Assembly (NCBI GenBank): GCA_027482245.1
Contig: JAIXWG010000060.1
Coordinates: 1-37,140, forward strand
From: Acetobacteraceae bacterium
Lineage (GTDB): Bacteria; Pseudomonadota; Alphaproteobacteria; Acetobacterales; Acetobacteraceae
Direction: 5' to 3'
DNA: 37,140 nucleotides
Notes under the pieces: generated by a model
Seen by the model: the letters and a program-made list of their open reading frames with translations, nothing else
Told to the model about the DNA's origin: nothing
The model's database searches: none
Made by a program: the position numbers and the translations under genes
Shown here: positions 32,317 through 37,140 of the stretch, piece by piece
Layout: every line of letters begins with the position of its first letter
Numbering within the stretch: the stretch's first letter is position 1

Positions 32317-32745
32317 TCAGGCCTCCGCCGGCGAAGCGCCGAGGCGCGTCACGATCTTCGTCTTGATCGGCAGCTTCGCGGCACCGAGCGCGAGAGCCTC
32401 GCGCGCGATGTCGTTGGAGACGCCGTCCAGCTCGAACATGATGCGGCCCGGCTTCACCCGTGCCACCCAGTATTCGGGCGCGCCCTTGCCGGAGCCCATT
32501 CGGACTTCGGCCGGCTTGGTCGAGACGGGCACATCCGGGAAGATCCGGATCCACACGCGACCCTGGCGCTTCATCGCACGCGTGATCGCGCGGCGAGCCG
32601 CCTCGATCTGGCGCGCGGTCACCCGCTCGGGCTCCAGCGCCTTCAGGCCGAAACCGCCGAAGGTCAGCGTGAAGCCGCCCTTGGCGACGCCCTTGATGCG
32701 GCCCTTGTGGGCCTTTCGATAAGTAGTCCGCTTCGGCTGCAGCAT
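32317..32745 (-). CDS. rplP: 50S ribosomal protein L16
   Basis: A 142-residue L16. Starts MLQPKRTTYRKAHKGRIKG; the TLTFGGFGLKALEPERV, GRVWIRIFPDVPVSTKP and PEYWVARVKPGRIMFEL segments are conserved, including the Arg region hydroxylated in E. coli. Standard length, 13 nt after rpsC. Confidence 0.97.
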   Translation of the reverse strand: MLQPKRTTYRKAHKGRIKGVAKGGFTLTFGGFGLKALEPERVTARQIEAARRAITRAMKRQGRVWIRIFPDVPVSTKPAEVRMGSGKGAPEYWVARVKPGRIMFELDGVSNDIAREALALGAAKLPIKTKIVTRLGASPAEA

Positions 32746-32758
32746 GTCACGTCATTCC

Positions 32759-33436
32759 TCAGCGCTGCGGGGCCTGTTCCGCGGCGCGCTTGTCCTGCGC
32801 CATCGGATCGTGGGCCATCACCTCGCCCTTGAAGATCCAGACCTTCACACCGCAGGTGCCATAGGTCGTCTTCGCCGTCGCGGTGCCGAAATCGATGTCG
32901 GCGCGGAGGGTGTGCAGGGGCACGCGGCCCTCGCGGTACCACTCCATGCGCGCGATCTCCGCCCCGCCCAGACGGCCGGAGCAGTTGATGCGGATCCCGC
33001 CGGCGCCGAGGCGCATGGCGGACTGCACGGCGCGCTTCATCGCACGGCGGAAGGCCACGCGGCGCTCCAGCTGCTGCGCGATGCTCTCGGCGACGAGCGT
33101 GCTGTCGATCTCCGGCTTGCGGATCTCGACGATGTTCAGCGAGACCTCGGCCCCGGCCATCTTCGCCAGGTCCTTGCGCAGGTTCTCGATGTCCGCGCCC
33201 TTCTTGCCGATCACGACGCCCGGACGGGCGGCATGGATCGTCACGCGGGGCTTCTTGGCCGGACGCTCGATCACCACGCGGGAGACGCCGGCGCCCTTCA
33301 GGCGGTCGCGCAGCGTCTTCCGGAGCTTCAGGTCCTCATGCAGCATCCGCGCATAGTCGGCGCTGGCGAACCAGCGGCTGTCCCACGTGCGGTTGATGCC
33401 GAGCCGGAGCCCGATCGGATTGACTTTGTGACCCAT
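32759..33436 (-). CDS. rpsC: 30S ribosomal protein S3
   Basis: A 225-residue S3. The N-terminal domain starts MGHKVNPIGLRLGINRTWDS and contains a type-2 KH motif (RPGVVIGKKGADIENLRKDL). The C-terminal S3 domain includes SGRLGGAEIARMEWYREGRV. S3 forms part of the mRNA entry site. It is 1 nt after rplV. Confidence 0.98.
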   Translation of the reverse strand: MGHKVNPIGLRLGINRTWDSRWFASADYARMLHEDLKLRKTLRDRLKGAGVSRVVIERPAKKPRVTIHAARPGVVIGKKGADIENLRKDLAKMAGAEVSLNIVEIRKPEIDSTLVAESIAQQLERRVAFRRAMKRAVQSAMRLGAGGIRINCSGRLGGAEIARMEWYREGRVPLHTLRADIDFGTATAKTTYGTCGVKVWIFKGEVMAHDPMAQDKRAAEQAPQR

Positions 33437-33437
33437 G

Positions 33438-33842
33438 TTACGCGGCCTCCTGCTGTGCCGCCGGCGCCTGCACCGTCTGCTCGGCCACCACGATCTTCAG
33501 ATGGCTGAACCACTTCTCGACGCGCGCCGAACGACCGCGACCGCGGGCGTGGAAACGCTTCATGACGACCGCGCGGCCGACCTCGGCCTTGGTGACGACC
33601 AGGCGGTCGACATCCAGGCTGTGGTTGTTCTCGGCGTTCGCAATGGCGCTTTCCAGCGTCTTGCGGACGGTCTGCGCGATCCGGCGCTTGGAGAAGATCA
33701 GCGTCGCGACGGCGTCCTGCGCCGTGCGGCCGCGGATCAGCCCCGCCACCAGGTTCAGCTTGCGCGGGCTGACACGAATGTTCTTCGTGATCGCCTGCGC
33801 CTCGGTCTCCTCGAGACCGCGTTCGTGCTTCGGCTTGCTCAT
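33438..33842 (-). CDS. rplV: 50S ribosomal protein L22
   Basis: A 134-residue L22. The core begins near residue 13, with VSPRKLNLVAGLIRGRTAQD, and the tunnel-lining hairpin is in the VMKRFHARGRGRSARVEKW region. A short basic N-terminal and an Ala/Gln C-terminal extension are present. It is 1 nt after rpsS. Confidence 0.97.
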   Translation of the reverse strand: MSKPKHERGLEETEAQAITKNIRVSPRKLNLVAGLIRGRTAQDAVATLIFSKRRIAQTVRKTLESAIANAENNHSLDVDRLVVTKAEVGRAVVMKRFHARGRGRSARVEKWFSHLKIVVAEQTVQAPAAQQEAA

Positions 33843-33843
33843 G

Positions 33844-34122
33844 TCAGCCCCGCTTGGCCTTCTTGTCGGCCGAGTGGCCGGTGAAGGTCCGCGTCGGCGA
33901 GAATTCGCCGAACTTGTGGCCCACCATGTTCTCGTTCACCTGCACCGGGATGAACTTCTTCCCGTTGTAGACGCCGAAGGTCAGGCCGACGAACTGCGGC
34001 AGGATCGTGCTGCGGCGGGACCAGATCTTGATGATCTCGTTCCGCCCCGAACCACGGGCCGCCTCTGCCTTGTTGAGCAGGTAGCCGTCGACGAACGGCC
34101 CCTTCCAGACGCTGCGCGACAT
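33844..34122 (-). CDS. rpsS: 30S ribosomal protein S19
   Basis: A 92-residue S19: MSRSVWKGPFVDGYLL, WSRRSTILPQFVGLTFGVYN and HKFGEFSPTRTFTGHSADKK. Standard length, 6 nt after rplB. It forms the S13-S19 head complex. Confidence 0.98.
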   Translation of the reverse strand: MSRSVWKGPFVDGYLLNKAEAARGSGRNEIIKIWSRRSTILPQFVGLTFGVYNGKKFIPVQVNENMVGHKFGEFSPTRTFTGHSADKKAKRG

Positions 34123-34128
34123 CGCCGA

Positions 34129-34962
34129 TCAGCCCTTCGTCGCGTTACGGCGCCGGACGATGAGCCGGTCCGTGCGCTTGTTGTTGCGGGTCTTGGCACC
34201 CTTGGTGGGCTTGCCCCACGGGGTGACCGGGTGGCGACCGCCGGAGGTCCGGCCTTCACCACCACCATGCGGGTGGTCGACCGGGTTCATGACGACGCCG
34301 CGGTTGTGCGGGCGGAAGCCCATCCACCGCATGCGGCCGGCCTTGCCGATCTGCTGGTTGCTGTTGTCCGGGTTGGACACGGCGCCGATCGTCGCGATGC
34401 ACTCGGAACGCACCAGGCGGAGCTCCCCGGACATCAGCTTGACCTGCGCGTAGCCCGCATCCTTGCCGACCAGCTGGCAGTAGGTGCCGGCGGCGCGCGC
34501 CACCTTGGCACCGGCGCCCGGCTTCATCTCCACGCAATGCACGATCGTGCCCACGGGGATGTTGGCCAGCGGCATCGCGTTGCCCGGCTTGATGTCCGCG
34601 CGCTCGCTCGCGATCACCTGGTCGCCCGCCTTCAGGCGCTGCGGCGCGATGATGTAGGCCAGCTCGCCATCGGCGTACTTCAGCAGCGCGATCCAGGCCG
34701 ACCGGTTGGGGTCGTATTCCAGGCGCTCGACCGTCGCGGCGACGTCGAACTTGCGGCGCTTGAAGTCCACGATGCGGTAGGACTGCTTGTGTCCGCCGCC
34801 CCGGAACCGGACCGTCGTGCGGCCGAGGTTGTTGCGGCCGCCGGAATGCGGCTTGCCCTCGGTCAGGCCCTTGACCGGCTTGCCCTTCCACAGCTCCGAC
34901 CGGTCCACGAGGACCGTGGCGCGGAGCGAGGGGGTGACCGGGTTGAAGTTCTTCAATGCCAT
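34129..34962 (-). CDS. rplB: 50S ribosomal protein L2
   Basis: A 277-residue L2. Starts MALKNFNPVTPSLRATVLVD; the C-terminal HPHGGGEGRTSGGRHPVTPW holds the His near the peptidyl transferase centre. ATG 34962 was chosen over a TTG at 34974 because it gives the family N-terminus. It is 4 nt after rplW. Confidence 0.98.
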   Translation of the reverse strand: MALKNFNPVTPSLRATVLVDRSELWKGKPVKGLTEGKPHSGGRNNLGRTTVRFRGGGHKQSYRIVDFKRRKFDVAATVERLEYDPNRSAWIALLKYADGELAYIIAPQRLKAGDQVIASERADIKPGNAMPLANIPVGTIVHCVEMKPGAGAKVARAAGTYCQLVGKDAGYAQVKLMSGELRLVRSECIATIGAVSNPDNSNQQIGKAGRMRWMGFRPHNRGVVMNPVDHPHGGGEGRTSGGRHPVTPWGKPTKGAKTRNNKRTDRLIVRRRNATKG

Positions 34963-34966
34963 GGCG

Positions 34967-35299
34967 TCACGCAAGCCCCGTCGTGAGGTCGATGGTCTGG
35001 CCCGCCTGGAGCGTCACCACCGCCTTCTTCCAATCGGAACGCTGGCCGGGACGGCCGCGGAACCGCTTGGTCTTGCCCTTCATGACCAGCGTGTTCACCG
35101 CCTCGACCTTGACGTTGAACAGCTTCTCGACCGCCGCCTTGATCTCGGGCTTGGTCGCATCCGTCGTCACCTTGAAGGTGACCTGGCTGGCCTCGTTCAG
35201 GCGCGTCGCCTTCTCCGTCACCACCGGCGACAGGATGACCTGGTAGACGCGCTCCGCCGACAGCTGGACGCCGCGCGGCTTGGTTGCGGTCTCGCTCAT
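34967..35299 (-). CDS. rplW: 50S ribosomal protein L23
   Basis: A 110-residue L23. The core has YQVILSPVVTEKATRLNEAS and VFNVKVEAVNTLVMKGKTKR-like strands (FNVKVEAVNTLVMKGKTKR). It is the docking site for trigger factor and SRP at the tunnel exit. A short N-terminal arm of about 15 residues precedes the domain. The start overlaps the rplD stop by 4 nt. Confidence 0.97.
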   Translation of the reverse strand: MSETATKPRGVQLSAERVYQVILSPVVTEKATRLNEASQVTFKVTTDATKPEIKAAVEKLFNVKVEAVNTLVMKGKTKRFRGRPGQRSDWKKAVVTLQAGQTIDLTTGLA

Positions 35300-35946
35300 T
35301 CCGCGGACTCCTTGGCCGTGCCGTTCAGGCGCGCCGACAGGGCCTCCACGCCGGCGCGCGTCACCGCGAGCACGTCGTGGTTCAGGATGTCGTACACATT
35401 GGCGCCGACCGTCGGCATCACCTGCACCTTCGGGATGTTGCGGGTGATGCGGGCGAAACCCTCATCCACCGTCGCATCCACGACCAGGGCGCTGGTCCAG
35501 CCGAGCTTCTTCAGCTGGGCGGCGAGCGCCGCGGTCTTCGCACCCTCGCCGGCCGCGGCGGCATCGAGCACGACCAGCTTGCCGGCCGCCTGCTTGGCGG
35601 AGAGCGCGCTGATCAGGCCGAGGCGCCGGACCTTCTTGTTCAGGCTGTATTCGTGGCTGCGCACAACGGGGCCGTGCACGACGCCACCCTTGCGGTACTG
35701 CGGCGCACGGAGCGAGCCCTGGCGGGCATTACCCGTGCCCTTCTGCCGGTACGGCTTCTTGGTCGTGCCGGAGACCTCGCCCATGCCCTTGGCCTTGTGG
35801 GTGCCGGCGCGGCGCTTGGCCAGCTGCCAGTGGACCACACGGGCCATGATGTCGGCGCGCGGCGCGGCGCCGAACAGCGCCTCCGGCAGCTCGATCTCGC
35901 CCGCGGGGGCGTTGTCGAGCGTGATGACGGGAACCTGGATCGCCAT
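35296..35946 (-). CDS. rplD: 50S ribosomal protein L4
   Basis: A 216-residue L4. The tunnel-loop region is clear (KGTGNARQGSLRAPQYRKGG), as is KVRRLGLISALSAKQAAGKL. In E. coli L4 represses the S10 operon by attenuation at its leader; the corresponding leader lies beyond this part of the operon. It is 5 nt after rplC. Confidence 0.97.
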   Translation of the reverse strand: MAIQVPVITLDNAPAGEIELPEALFGAAPRADIMARVVHWQLAKRRAGTHKAKGMGEVSGTTKKPYRQKGTGNARQGSLRAPQYRKGGVVHGPVVRSHEYSLNKKVRRLGLISALSAKQAAGKLVVLDAAAAGEGAKTAALAAQLKKLGWTSALVVDATVDEGFARITRNIPKVQVMPTVGANVYDILNHDVLAVTRAGVEALSARLNGTAKESAE

Positions 35947-35951
35947 GGTGA

Positions 35952-36659
35952 TTACCCCTGCGCCCCGGCTTCGGCCGCCAGACCAGCGGGGTACGGCGCA
36001 TCGGCGTGGCGGGCGCGCTTCACAGCGTCCTTCACCAGCACGTAGCTGCCCGTGGCACCCGGGATCGCGCCCTTGACCAGCAGCAGGCCGCGCTCCGCGT
36101 CATGACCGGCGACCACCAGGTTCTGGGTGGTCACGCGCTCGACGCCGAGATGACCGGCCATCTTCTTGTTCTTGAAGGTCTTGCCCGGATCCTGGCGGTT
36201 GCCGGTGGAGCCGTGCGAGCGGTGGCTGATCGACACGCCGTGAGAGGCTTCGAGGCCCGAGAAGTTCCAGCGCTTCATGGCGCCGGCAAAACCCTTGCCC
36301 TTCGTCACGCCGGTGACGTCGACCTTCTGGCCCTTCACGAAATGCTCGACCGAGAGCTTCGCGCCCGGCGCCAGCACCGCGTCGTCGGCGACGCGGAACT
36401 CGACCGTCTTGCGCGGCGCCTCAACGCCAGCCTTGGCGAAGTGGCCCTTCTGAGGCTTCGTCACATTCTTCGGCTTCGCGCGGCCGATACCGATCTGGAG
36501 GGCGACGTAGCCATCCTTCTCGGCCGTGCGCTGCGCGACCACCCGCACCTCATCGAGGTGCAGGACAGTGACGGGGACGGTCGAGCCGTCCTCATTGAAC
36601 AGCCGGGTCATCCCCAGCTTGCGGGCGATCAGCCCTGTGCGACCCACTTGGGCGGGCAT
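35952..36659 (-). CDS. rplC: 50S ribosomal protein L3
   Basis: A 235-residue L3. Starts MPAQVGRTGLIARKLGMTRL; the conserved loop HGSTGNRQDPGKTFKNKKM holds the Gln that PrmB methylates in E. coli. The C-terminal 20 residues are an Ala/Gly-rich tail. It has a GGGAGAGGA ribosome binding site and lies 22 nt after rpsJ. Confidence 0.97.
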   Translation of the reverse strand: MPAQVGRTGLIARKLGMTRLFNEDGSTVPVTVLHLDEVRVVAQRTAEKDGYVALQIGIGRAKPKNVTKPQKGHFAKAGVEAPRKTVEFRVADDAVLAPGAKLSVEHFVKGQKVDVTGVTKGKGFAGAMKRWNFSGLEASHGVSISHRSHGSTGNRQDPGKTFKNKKMAGHLGVERVTTQNLVVAGHDAERGLLLVKGAIPGATGSYVLVKDAVKRARHADAPYPAGLAAEAGAQG

Positions 36660-36681
36660 GGTCCTGGTCCTCTCCCGCCGC

Positions 36682-36990
<309 letters not shown>

Positions 36991-37023
36991 GGCGCTCTGG
37001 CCCGTGTCCCTTCGCGTCGCCGC

Positions 37024-37140
37024 TTACTTGACGATCTGGGCGACGACGCCGGCGCCGACGGTCCGGCCGCCTTCGCGGATCGCGAAGCGCAGGCCCTGGT
37101 CCATCGCGATCGGCGCGATCAGCTCGACATCCATCGTGAT
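37024..37140 (-). CDS. tuf: Elongation factor Tu, C-terminal end (partial)
   Basis: The last 38 codons of EF-Tu and its TAA; the rest lies beyond the window edge. The readable part is VELIAPIAMDQGLRFAIREG then GRTVGAGVVAQIVK, the end of domain III. Its place directly before rpsJ is the usual proteobacterial order (rpsL-rpsG-fusA-tuf-rpsJ). Confidence 0.95.
   Translation of the reverse strand: MTMDVELIAPIAMDQGLRFAIREGGRTVGAGVVAQIVK

Overview
This is a very GC-rich chromosomal window that looks alphaproteobacterial, most likely Acetobacteraceae (Roseomonas-like). The evidence is the gene order secY-adk-rpsM-rpsK-rpoA-rplQ with no rpmJ or rpsD inside it, a stand-alone 41-residue L36, a zinc-free S14, and three tripartite-tricarboxylate (Bug/TctC) receptors without membrane partners. 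The genus is inferred; no rRNA or tRNA gene is visible.

Positions 1-7070, nearly all minus strand: a glycolate/lactate-type oxidase operon. glcD and glcE overlap by 4 nt, an M81 (MlrC-type) metallopeptidase gene overlaps glcE, then comes a 397-nt gap holding a small plus-strand ORF with a good ribosome binding site, then glcF and a TctC receptor gene. The first 183 nt hold a perfect 34-bp palindrome and a second strong hairpin.

Positions 7070-17610: housekeeping and accessory genes. These are a small secreted protein, a tandemly duplicated hairpin, rpmJ, a possible NlpC/P60- or CHAP-like Cys-His protein, an acyl-CoA dehydrogenase-fold enzyme lacking the usual catalytic Glu and coupled to a YebE/DUF533 gene, an AsmA-like protein, an RluC-type pseudouridine synthase, an XRE regulator, a GH16 glycosidase without a signal peptide, crcB and rarA. 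Three copies of a GC-rich palindromic intergenic repeat lie here.

Positions 17752-22511, plus strand: a tightly packed six-gene unit with a TauD/TfdA dioxygenase, two TctC receptors, an EamA/DMT transporter, a DCC-type (DUF393) thiol protein and a DUF4166 protein. It looks like an uptake and catabolism cassette for an unknown organic acid.

Positions 22529-37140, minus strand: the S10-spc-alpha ribosomal protein supercluster. It runs from the C-terminal end of tuf through rpsJ to secY, adk, rpsM, rpsK, rpoA and rplQ, and ends at a clear intrinsic terminator. Strong hairpins lie in the rplE-rpsN, rplO-secY, adk-rpsM and rpsK-rpoA gaps.

I see no convincing new multi-gene system. The best leads are the Glu-less acyl-CoA dehydrogenase homologue (possibly a desulfinase), the Cys-His hydrolase-like protein, the sORF inside the glc locus, and the hairpins in the ribosomal operon.
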